Source: JBBDMW01 sp040878005 | GTDB lineage: Bacteria > Chloroflexota > Dehalococcoidia > Lucifugimonadales > Lucifugimonadaceae | DNA length: 63,705 nt | Assembly: GCA_040878005.1 (NCBI GenBank) | Contig: JBBDMW010000046.1 | Span: 1-63,705, forward strand | Direction: 5' to 3' | Shown: positions 44,549 to 52,379 of the stretch, one piece after another | How the letters are laid out: every line of letters begins with the position of its first letter | How positions within the stretch are numbered: position 1 is the stretch's first letter | Position numbers and translations under genes: made by a program | The notes under the pieces: generated by a model | Told to the model about the DNA's origin: nothing | Database searches by the model: none | Seen by the model: the letters and a program-made list of their open reading frames with translations, nothing else

Positions 44549-45712
44549 ATGAAGATCACCGGCTACCGCATCCGAAAATACGAATTCACCATGGACAGGC
44601 CCATTGGGGACGCCAACGGGCCGACAGGTGAGGACCGCTCCTTTAGCAGTTTCCTCTTCATTGACACTGACGAGGGCATCACCGGCATATCGCCCTCCGG
44701 CAGCGACTATGTAGCCAACCTGTTTCACCTGCTCGAAGGTGAAGACCCTCGCGGTGTGGTAGGGCTTTGGAAGAAGATGCAGGACTACGTCTTCAAGGGC
44801 GGCAACGAAGGCGAACGCAATGCAGCCATATCAGCCATTGACGTCGCCCTGTGGGACCTCAAGGCCAAGATTAACGATGAGCCGCTGTGGCAGACTTTGG
44901 GTGCACGTGAGGGCCGCTGCAAGGCATACGCAAGCGGCATCGACCTCTGTCTTTCTGATGACGATATCCACAAGTTCTATTCACGCATGGCTGATGTGGG
45001 AATAGACGGCGGCAAGCTGAAGGTTGGCCTGGACATGAAGGCGGACCTGCGCCGCCTGGACATCATGAACGAATGTCTTCAGAGGGTCACCAACCGTCCT
45101 CGCCTGTGCATCGACTCCAACGAGTACTGGTCGCCCAAACAGGCCATCCGGTACATCTCGCAGATAGAGGAGCGATACGACCTGACATGGGCAGAGGAAC
45201 CCGCTCGCCGATGGGACTACGACGGTCTCCGCAAGGTTTCACGAGGCATCAAGGCTGCCGTTGCAACCGGCGAGAATATCAACGACCTCAGCGATTTCTA
45301 TCCCCTCATTGCCAATGAAGCGGTAGACGTTGTGGAATTCGGACAGGGCGCAACCGGTATCACCGGCGCCCGCCAGGTGGGGCACTTCGCTTACGCCTAT
45401 GAACTGCCAGTGGCGATGATGAACTGCCAGGGCAATTTCATGGCGCACCTTGCCGCAGCTCTGCCAAACCACATGATGATGGAGGTCGTTGACCCGGGCC
45501 GGGAGCCATGCTTCACCTTCGACAACCACATCGAAGACGGGTTCATTCACCTGGGCGAAAAACCCGGGCTGGGCATTGAGATAGACGAGGCGAAGCTTGC
45601 TGAGTTGGAACGAGATCGACCATCCGCACGATTCAACGCGCCGTTTGCCCGGCGAGAAGGCGCAGGCCTTTACATAGTGCCACCGCAGCCGGGTGAAGTG
45701 CCGTGGAACTAG
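44549..45712 (+). CDS. Enolase-superfamily (sugar-acid dehydratase-like) protein 2
   Basis: 387-residue paralogue of the preceding gene: shared KLKVG (156-160), IDSNEYWSPKQAIR, WAEEPARRWD and GENI blocks. It differs near the C-terminal base: GNFMAHL instead of GNFHAHL, so one of two histidines is lost. ATG 44549 lies 50 bp after the first gene, consistent with one transcript. Substrate unknown. Confidence 0.88.
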   Translation: MKITGYRIRKYEFTMDRPIGDANGPTGEDRSFSSFLFIDTDEGITGISPSGSDYVANLFHLLEGEDPRGVVGLWKKMQDYVFKGGNEGERNAAISAIDVALWDLKAKINDEPLWQTLGAREGRCKAYASGIDLCLSDDDIHKFYSRMADVGIDGGKLKVGLDMKADLRRLDIMNECLQRVTNRPRLCIDSNEYWSPKQAIRYISQIEERYDLTWAEEPARRWDYDGLRKVSRGIKAAVATGENINDLSDFYPLIANEAVDVVEFGQGATGITGARQVGHFAYAYELPVAMMNCQGNFMAHLAAALPNHMMMEVVDPGREPCFTFDNHIEDGFIHLGEKPGLGIEIDEAKLAELERDRPSARFNAPFARREGAGLYIVPPQPGEVPWN

Positions 45713-45749
45713 GGGTGCCCTTCATTACCTGCGTTCCCGGGAGCACAAC

Positions 45750-46340
45750 ATGTCACTGACCGACAAGGTCTGCATCATCACTGGAGGAGGGCGCGGGCTT
45801 GGCCGCGCCATGGCCGTAGCATATGCAGCAAACGGGGCGAAGGCTGTTGCCATCACATACCGTTCCGGCAAAGAACTGGCTGAGGCAACCGGGCGTGACA
45901 TAGAGGAAGCGGGGGCAAAGGCACACGTCATTCCGATGGAGGTCACAGACCGCGAGTCCATAAAAGGCGCGTATGACAGCGTTCTCCGCGCCCACGGCAG
46001 CATCGATGTCCTGGTCAACAACGCTGGCATAAACAAGCAGGGCCCGGTGGACACCGTGACCGAGGCCGACTGGGACGATGTGCTGGCGGTAAACCTCAAG
46101 GGGCCGTTCCTCTGCTCCCAGGAAGTCCTGCCAATCATGATGCGCCAGGGTGGTGGCAGGATCATCAATATGGCGTCAGTCAGCGGCCTGTACGGCGGCC
46201 CAACCACCGCGCACTATGCCGCATCCAAGGCCGGGCTGATATCACTCACACAGGTCCTTGCCCGGTACGGAGCAGAACACAACATCCTGATGTTGTGTTC
46301 GCATGAGCGACGGGCTCCAAAAGTACCTCCACTGATATGA
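45750..46340 (+). pseudogene. SDR oxidoreductase truncated by an integrated element
   Basis: The first ~178 residues are a normal SDR: TGGGRGLG, VNNAG, SVSGLYGG, catalytic YAASKAG, then LARYGAEHNI. At about 46285 the homology stops and a foreign tail (LMLCSHERRAPKVPPLI) runs to a stop, losing the usual last ~60 residues (PG motif, substrate lid, C-terminal GG). The break coincides with the end of the serine recombinase region. ATG 45750 is 37 bp after enolase 2. The product is probably non-functional; originally it would have oxidised a sugar-derived alcohol. Confidence 0.8.
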
Positions 46341-47922
46341 TTCCCCGAATCTCGATTCTGTCAGGGAACATGAACACCCGTGCCTGAAGCCTGTCCAGCA
46401 TCGCCTTGAGCGAAATTGCTACCTCCTCCGAACCCTGAGCATTCAACCCTGCCTGATCAAAATCCCGCTGCTCCTCTGATTCCGCCAAATCAGGATGGTA
46501 GTTGAACACATCGGTTGGAATGCCTAGCCTGAGCCGGTGCCGCGTGGTGTTCGCCAAATCCTCAGCCCCCTGGAGCTTCCTCCGTGCCTGTTCAATCTCC
46601 TCCAGCCGCCCAGGGGCCAGGATGTCCAGTTGGCCCTGCAATTCCTTCTTTGTCTTTTCCGCTTCATCCCGGAAGGCTTCCAGCTTTTTCCGGCTGAGAA
46701 TGCCATCAATGTAAGAGGCAGCAACCCTCTTCAGCTTCTCCTCTACCTCATGAAGGGCATCCTGTATGGGCCCCGCTTCCCTCTCCAGGCCCTTCATCTG
46801 AGCCCTCAGATTAGCTATCGCACCATCCAGCACAGTAAGGAGGTTGGCGGGGTCCGCGAACTTTGCTCTCAGCTCCTGCCAAATGTTCCCCTCCAATTCC
46901 ACGGCATCAAAGCGGGGAACAGGGCAAGTGGAGCCCCTGAGCTTGCGGCTGGAGCAGGCATAGCGGGGTTTTCTCCCCCCACTGTTAATGCCGTTATTGC
47001 TGGCACAGAACCAGGTGGCTCCACAAATGCAGGAGGTTCTCCCCTGCAACGCCCACACGCGGGAGGTGGATAGCTTCACCCTCTTGTTGGTGTCAAAGCG
47101 TTCCTGAACCCGCTCAAACAGTTCCTCATCAATGATTGGAGGAGTGGGGAGTCCATATGCTTGTCGGCCAATATAAGCAGGATTTAGAAGGATGCGCCTC
47201 ACTGTGGTTGCCTGCCAGACTGTGTTTGCCCGTGGAGACTTGTAGAGGCCCGTAAGCATCATGGCCAGGGCCCGGAGCCCCATTCGCGTGTTGCCATAGG
47301 TCTCAAATATGAGCCTGACCACCTCAGCCTCCTCAGGGTTCACCTCCAGCCTTTTATCCTCTCCGATCCGGTAACCGTGAGGCGGTTTGCCCTGCATCCA
47401 CTTCCCCTCCATCAACCGCTGAGCCTTGCCCTCTTTTGACCTCTTCAGTATCTTCCTCCGCTCCTCCCCGGCAGCAAAGGCATTAAGCATTGTCAGGAGT
47501 CCTGAGAATGGACCGGTGGAGGGGATTGAGCCATCCACGAACTCCACACTCACCCCGTGAGTTTTGAACTCTGATATTAGCTGGAGAACTCGCCACTCCT
47601 CCCCATTGGTCTTTGGCCTGTATGCCCTGTCAAGGGTGTAGAAGATGATCACATCAAAGGCACCCTGACCAGCTCCATTCAGAAGCCTCTTGACCCCCGG
47701 CCTCTCAAGGTCTGTACCAGTGTGATCCTCCCTGATGACAAACTGAGGATTGATCTCATACCCTTGGGAGGCGCAATACCTCCTCATGGCTTCCAGTTGA
47801 GTATCCAGGCTAGTTCCACTCTCAGCCTGATCCTGCGTGCTCACCCTGGCCGCTATAGCAGCCCTCAGGGTTTTGGGCCTCTCCAGCCCCCCACCGCTTT
47901 CCACCTCTGTCTCCACTACCAT
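46246..47922 (-). CDS. Large serine recombinase (site-specific integrase)
   Basis: 558 residues. Resolvase-type catalytic domain (about 20-165): nucleophile S28 in ARVSTQDQ, and YTLDRAYR. Recombinase domain (about 190-290, PPHGYRIGEDKRLEVNPEEA, then NPAYIGRQAYG), zinc ribbon (CICGATWFC ... C ... C, about 315-350) and coiled coil (about 375-470). This is the layout of phage/ICE integrases and TnpX. The last ~18 residues read through the junction into antisense SDR sequence, so the original stop was probably lost at integration. Unlike its neighbours it has an accessory-type sequence style. Confidence 0.93.
   Translation of the reverse strand: MVVETEVESGGGLERPKTLRAAIAARVSTQDQAESGTSLDTQLEAMRRYCASQGYEINPQFVIREDHTGTDLERPGVKRLLNGAGQGAFDVIIFYTLDRAYRPKTNGEEWRVLQLISEFKTHGVSVEFVDGSIPSTGPFSGLLTMLNAFAAGEERRKILKRSKEGKAQRLMEGKWMQGKPPHGYRIGEDKRLEVNPEEAEVVRLIFETYGNTRMGLRALAMMLTGLYKSPRANTVWQATTVRRILLNPAYIGRQAYGLPTPPIIDEELFERVQERFDTNKRVKLSTSRVWALQGRTSCICGATWFCASNNGINSGGRKPRYACSSRKLRGSTCPVPRFDAVELEGNIWQELRAKFADPANLLTVLDGAIANLRAQMKGLEREAGPIQDALHEVEEKLKRVAASYIDGILSRKKLEAFRDEAEKTKKELQGQLDILAPGRLEEIEQARRKLQGAEDLANTTRHRLRLGIPTDVFNYHPDLAESEEQRDFDQAGLNAQGSEEVAISLKAMLDRLQARVFMFPDRIEIRGIISVEVLLEPVAHANTTSGCCVLLRTGQGPV
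46275..46300. repeat. Palindrome at the SDR/recombinase junction (candidate att site)
   Basis: 11-bp perfect arms (46275-46285 and 46290-46300) around CCTG. The left arm is SDR codons (GAA CAC AAC AT), the right arm belongs to the inserted side. Serine-integrase attachment sites are imperfect palindromes with a short central core, which this resembles. Confidence 0.5.
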
Positions 47923-47934
47923 CGTCTCTCTCCT

Positions 47935-48366
47935 TTAATCACGGATCGAGTGGAAGGTCGCCCCGCAGCGATCGACCTGCTCAATGATATCCAGGAGGCG
48001 GCGGAGGGAGCGTGCGAGCCGGGAGGCATCAGCGCCTGATATGCCGTCATCGGAGTAAAACAGTGGCCCGGGCCACCCGCGGGAGGTGCACAGGCTTGTG
48101 AGGGCGGTGCGCTGGGAGTCCAGTGAGGTGCCCTGGACCTGCTCCTGTGTGCTTACCCGCAGGTAGGCAAGCACGCGGGTGGGCGCCGGTGCATAGCCAT
48201 TGAGCGGGGGGGGTGGAACGGTGGGGAGATGGGCACATGTGCTTCCTCTTTGCGCTCTGCCATGGGACCCGCCCGTCCAGCGGGTCCTGCCTGGTGGCCT
48301 GGCAGGATCATAGCGGCAGCGATGGCCGCTGGTAAGGGCCGCGGTTGACCAGGGCAGATCGCACAT
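47935..48366 (-). pseudogene. Decayed second serine recombinase, catalytic-domain fragment
   Basis: Residues ~60-143 of this frame match a resolvase catalytic domain: VLAYLRVSTQEQVQGTSLDSQ with the nucleophilic Ser, then SDDGISG. About 30 residues that normally follow (the RPG...VVWKLDR segment) are missing and the frame continues at LARSLRRLLDIIEQV, ending shortly after. An internal deletion plus loss of everything downstream explains it. The N-terminal ~55 residues lack coding resemblance. It lies 13 bp upstream of the intact recombinase. Confidence 0.7.
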
Positions 48367-48422
48367 GGGGCCATGATGGCTGGATGGGCCGGGGGATCAG
48401 CCCTGTCCATCACCCACCGTCG

Positions 48423-48470
48423 CACGGGACATCGCTATAAGAATATGTATATATGTATCGGTGTCCCGTG
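48423..48470. repeat. 9-bp inverted repeat around an AT-rich centre
   Basis: CACGGGACA (48423-48431) and TGTCCCGTG (48462-48470) flank 30 bases rich in A/T with ATATGTAT repeats. It lies between the decayed recombinase and enolase 3 and may be an operator, promoter or element boundary. Confidence 0.5.
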
Positions 48471-48530
48471 TGAAATGAGTACGACGACAGGCCCAGAAGT
48501 CCCAGGGGATTGCAGTAAGCCGGTCAACCG

Positions 48531-49730
48531 ATGGCGAAACCGGCTAAGATGTGGTCAGTTCAGAAAAGGCGAGAACTGGAGCCTACATTGAAAGTCACTG
48601 GCCTCAAGACGATGGTCGTCCAGAACGAGGAACCCTTCATCGGCGGGCGGTACCTCCTGTTCCTGGAACTCATTACAGACGAGGGAATCACCGGCGTCGG
48701 CGAGCGCATCACCGGGAGCGCATACTCACGCAACCTCAATGACCTGAAGACGCAGATCAGCCTGATAGAGGAACTGGTCAGCCAGTACGTCGTCGGTGAA
48801 AACCCCTTCAACACCGAGCGCATCTGGGACCGGATGTACGCCAGCCGCCATGACTTCCGCCACCCGAGCCTCTATGCCACCCCGGTGATAAGCGGGATCG
48901 ACATGGCGCTGTGGGACATCGTCGGCAAGGCGACTAACCAGCCAATCTACAACCTCCTGGGCGGCCAGTACCACGAGAAGCTCCGCGCCTACGCGTACAT
49001 GCCCAGCACAGGCCTCAGGGAGAACCCGGAGAAGGCTGGTGAGGTTGCAGCAAAACTCCTTGAGGAAGGAAACTCAGCCTGCAAGATAGACCCCTTCATG
49101 CCCTCGTACCCGATCCCCCGTGACATACCGCTGTGGGAGATTGAACATGCGGCAAAGATCTTCGAGAGCATCCGGAACGCGGTCGGCAACAACCTCGAGG
49201 TCGGGATCGGAACACACGGGCAGCTCACCACGTACAGCGCGATCCGGGTGGCCGATTTTCTTGAACCCTACCACCCCTTCTGGTTCGAGGAGCCGGTCCC
49301 GCCTGAGAACATCGACGAGATGGCAAGGGTGGCCGCCCACACGAGCATCCCGATAGCAACCGGTGAGCGGCTGGTGACAAAGTACGAGTTCTCACAGCTG
49401 CTTGAAAAGAAGGCTGCCCAGATCATCCAGCTGGATGTCGGGCAGTGCGGCGGGATAACGGAGGCGAAGAAGATCGCAGGGATGGCCGAAGCACACTACG
49501 CCATGATCGCACCCCACATGTACTGCGGGCCCATAGCCGCTGCTGCCGCAATCCAGGTCGATACCTGCTCACCGAACTTCCTGATCCAGGAGGCGAACCA
49601 GGGACCGCTCCATAGGACTATCTTCAAGGAGCCTCTCGTACTGGATAAAGGCTACATCGTTCCGCCAACTGGTCCCGGCCTGGGGATAGAGTTCGATGAA
49701 GATGTGCTCAAGCAGCACCTGGTTGGGTAG
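48531..49730 (+). CDS. Enolase-superfamily dehydratase 3 (galactonate dehydratase-like)
   Basis: 380-399 residues. KID in SACKIDPF replaces the KxK lysine pair; GIGTHGQ, FWFEEPVPPEN, ATGERL, DVGQCGGITEAKKIA and the C-terminal PHMYCGP (His) match the galactonate/gluconate dehydratase side of the mandelate-racemase subgroup. It is only distantly like the two paralogues upstream. TTG 48588 has GGAGCC just before it and is at least as likely a start as ATG 48531. It sits beyond the recombinase region. Confidence 0.88.
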   Translation: MAKPAKMWSVQKRRELEPTLKVTGLKTMVVQNEEPFIGGRYLLFLELITDEGITGVGERITGSAYSRNLNDLKTQISLIEELVSQYVVGENPFNTERIWDRMYASRHDFRHPSLYATPVISGIDMALWDIVGKATNQPIYNLLGGQYHEKLRAYAYMPSTGLRENPEKAGEVAAKLLEEGNSACKIDPFMPSYPIPRDIPLWEIEHAAKIFESIRNAVGNNLEVGIGTHGQLTTYSAIRVADFLEPYHPFWFEEPVPPENIDEMARVAAHTSIPIATGERLVTKYEFSQLLEKKAAQIIQLDVGQCGGITEAKKIAGMAEAHYAMIAPHMYCGPIAAAAAIQVDTCSPNFLIQEANQGPLHRTIFKEPLVLDKGYIVPPTGPGLGIEFDEDVLKQHLVG

Positions 49731-50546
49731 TGTGCACAGTGTCTGAGGGAGCAGAGGCTGTTCCGGAACTGTCCCCCACCACTGCGCTAGACGTCACGTA
49801 CGGGGAAATCAAGCGTAAATCGCCGAATTATCTGCTGTAGCTTTGGCTCTTTGAGCCTGAGCGAGAGCGGGTATTCTCAACCCCAATGAGCGTCTCTAGG
49901 CCACTGCCCCTTACTGAACGCGCGTAACCATCTCTCGCATCCAACGCCGTCGTGGTCTCCATCAAAGCTATGCGGATCAGGCGGAAGCACCTTGAACCGC
50001 CGGTGCGAAACTTCCCACGCAGCCCAGATCAGGCGGCTACCGCGAGATGCACTGCGAAGGATATGTGGGACCGCATTGACCGAATCCTGTTGAGGCGTCG
50101 TGGTGGCGTCCAGCGTGCTTTTGCGCCTTACCCGCGTCCATCAGCCCTTGGGTCTCTGAAACGTCTTTGGTGCTTCACATCGGACGGGAAGGGCGTGACC
50201 CGTGCCATCGCAATGACAATCCTCACGGTTATCCCATCCGGTGGAAATTACCAGCAAACACAATGGGCCACGATGGGACGGCTTGAACGAATAGGCGGGC
50301 GATGTAGAGGTGATGCAGCACTTGCCGAACATGCCTTTGGCAGGTTGCCTGCCGGTTGATCACGGCTGTGCATGCTATATAGGTTCGGACTGCCATCGAC
50401 TCACAGAACAGGACCGGCGACCTGCATCGGAATCGCTGCCGATGCGATTTGGAGGTGCCCGGCACGGATACGCCCGGTGGTGTCGGTCAAAAGATTGAAC
50501 GGTCCAGAATTCGGTCGCTGAACACAAATGCACGGGAGTCACAATC
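49731..50546. other. Gene-poor stretch
   Basis: About 815 bp. The longest plus-strand frame (49952-50359) has no family resemblance and poor codon character. A 7-bp hairpin (GCATCGG/CCGATGC) is at about 50420-50441. Otherwise nothing recognised; degenerate remains are possible. Confidence 0.45.
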
Positions 50547-51440
50547 ATGAAATGCGCAGACGTTGGTTTGTTCGTCAGGGAAGATGTTGGCCGGCCCGAA
50601 AACCGCATAAACGTCGCGCTGTTTGGGTGCCTGGGCATCGATGCTTTCCGGACAGAGATCCTGGTGCGGTTGTGCCTGCCGCCGACTGCCGTTGTCTTTC
50701 CCCCGCAAAACGTCATGAGTGGCGGAGGAAGCATCCGTCCTGACCTTTGCGTCTGCGACCACGGCGAAGTAATCGCATGGATCGAGGTGGAACTCGGATC
50801 AGACACGAAGCAGCTGGATCGATTCAGGCAGGATTTGCGTGAGCCAGTAATTGCAATATGGGGTACACCTGCACCTCCTCCATCGATGCAGTTGACTGAT
50901 GTGGCAAAGCTGGCTGGTGAGATTAGCGAGCAGCTTGCCGGGCAGCAGACGGTGAATTTGCAGCATCTGGCAGCCGCGATTGAAGAAGGAATTGGCGGCC
51001 ACACACATCAGACCCGGACCCACGTGTCGGAGGAGATGGCGTCGACCGGGTTCTTCGCCACCTTTTCTGAGTGTGTTGGCGGCGTGGAACCGGTATCCGG
51101 CTACACATTGCGGGGCAGAGTGTACGGGGACACCGTCAGCGAGAACGGCTATTCCATTCGTGTCAACAGTGCCTACTCAAAGGCGAGCGGCGGCACGGTG
51201 TCGGTGTTTAACAGAAGCGCCGGCCGACCCTACATAGAGTTCAATTCGAGGGAATTACTGCTCTACTACCTACCAGCGAAGCAACCAGCAATTGCCCGCC
51301 TTGCTTCGCTGGCCCGGTCATTGGGAGCGAATATTGATTCAGATAGTGGACGCACACGGCGAGTACCCCTCAACCTGGCCGAGGAGCATGTGAGAGAAAT
51401 CGCGGAGGCTGTGAGGGATCTCGCGAATGATGAACGGTGA
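50547..51440 (+). CDS. Uncharacterised protein with a PD-(D/E)xK-like motif
   Basis: 297 residues, not assigned to a family. Residues ~64-82 read IRPDLCVCDHGEVIAWIEVE, with the order Pro-Asp ... Glu-x-Glu expected of PD-(D/E)xK nuclease folds with E in place of K, followed by DTKQLDRFRQ. The middle and the C-terminus (beta-rich SIRVNSAYSKASGG, then helices) are not recognised. ATG 50547 is the first in frame. It lies in an accessory region next to a CRISPR locus, so a DNA-related or defence role is possible but unproven. Confidence 0.6.
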   Translation: MKCADVGLFVREDVGRPENRINVALFGCLGIDAFRTEILVRLCLPPTAVVFPPQNVMSGGGSIRPDLCVCDHGEVIAWIEVELGSDTKQLDRFRQDLREPVIAIWGTPAPPPSMQLTDVAKLAGEISEQLAGQQTVNLQHLAAAIEEGIGGHTHQTRTHVSEEMASTGFFATFSECVGGVEPVSGYTLRGRVYGDTVSENGYSIRVNSAYSKASGGTVSVFNRSAGRPYIEFNSRELLLYYLPAKQPAIARLASLARSLGANIDSDSGRTRRVPLNLAEEHVREIAEAVRDLANDER

Positions 51441-51728
51441 TGTAGCGGCCTTAGGTGGGAACTGCATGGCATGGGGTTCATGCCCGCTTCACAGAAGTGA
51501 TTAGATTTCAAGCCTGTCCTTCCGCTACGGTTGCTGTGCCTTCGATCTAAACCGAGCCTGAGGCGGGTTCCCAACAAGCCCTGCGGACGCCAAATTCCAA
51601 TCCCTGGCTTGAACGCAGTACGTGGACCGGTTCAGAAGGTAAGCGATACTACACCCTTTGCCACAGCCACAGCAGCAGACGGCTCCATAAGGCTGTCCTT
51701 TTGGTGTGAGAAGGATAAGAAGTAGCCA

Positions 51729-52082
51729 ATGATGCTTTTGAGTGCGTTGCCGTTTTCCGCCGTAGGGATGCTGGCAGTACTGGGTTATTTGAACAACCAG
51801 AACTTCTTGCTCCTACTCACGGCAGCATGGTTTCTCGGCTTCGCAGTGGCCATTGTGGCGGCACCATCCAAGCTTCAATGGGGAATTGAAGGCCGAGTCT
51901 CTCGACGCGGTGGAGGTCTTACGACACTTGATTCAGCCTTGTTGATAGGCGTTCTTTCTGCGTTCTCTTTTTGGGTGTTCTTCACCCTGCACGACCACTG
52001 GTTCGTCCTTGCGCACGGAATCTACTGGGGACTTGTGTCCGTGTACCAGTTCAATAAAGCGTTGATGTCCTTGCGCCTGTAG
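51729..52082 (+). CDS. Small integral membrane protein, unknown
   Basis: 117 residues with three or four hydrophobic segments (about 3-20, 26-45, 67-86, 92-110) joined by a basic loop (EGRVSRRGGG). ATG 51729 follows AAGAAG. No family recognised; expression is inferred only from the frame, ribosome site and hydrophobic pattern. Confidence 0.5.
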   Translation: MMLLSALPFSAVGMLAVLGYLNNQNFLLLLTAAWFLGFAVAIVAAPSKLQWGIEGRVSRRGGGLTTLDSALLIGVLSAFSFWVFFTLHDHWFVLAHGIYWGLVSVYQFNKALMSLRL

Positions 52083-52123
52083 GGGAATTGGGACCGGCAC
52101 AATGTCCTGATGGCTAGCCGGGC

Positions 52124-52379
52124 GTGCATCCATGGACGATGCATCTGATGACGGGGCCTCTCGGTAGCGCGGATCTTGTAGCCAAGCGCGACATTGCCCG
52201 CTACTACAGCCTGCTGACCGCAGAGTGGCGGCGCATCCGGCCCCGGTTCACTGACGATGATCTGCGGGTGGCCGATGACCGGTTCACGTGGCAACTATCC
52301 CTGCCAGCATTGGATCTATGGCCTACGAGGTATTTGTCCCAGGGCCACCCAGGAATACGCGGGGATACAGCCCTCACTG
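52124..52379 (+). other. Possible gene fragment abutting the CRISPR array
   Basis: The frame from GTG 52124 (or ATG 52139) reads KRDIARYYSLLTAEWRRI and RFTDDDLRVADD, which looks protein-like, then loses character and runs into the first CRISPR repeat. Possibly the decayed start of a small helical protein. Confidence 0.25.

Noticed and set aside
49952..50359. 135-codon plus-strand frame in the gap after enolase 3
   Set aside because: No family resemblance, no good ribosome site and irregular codon use; treated as non-coding.
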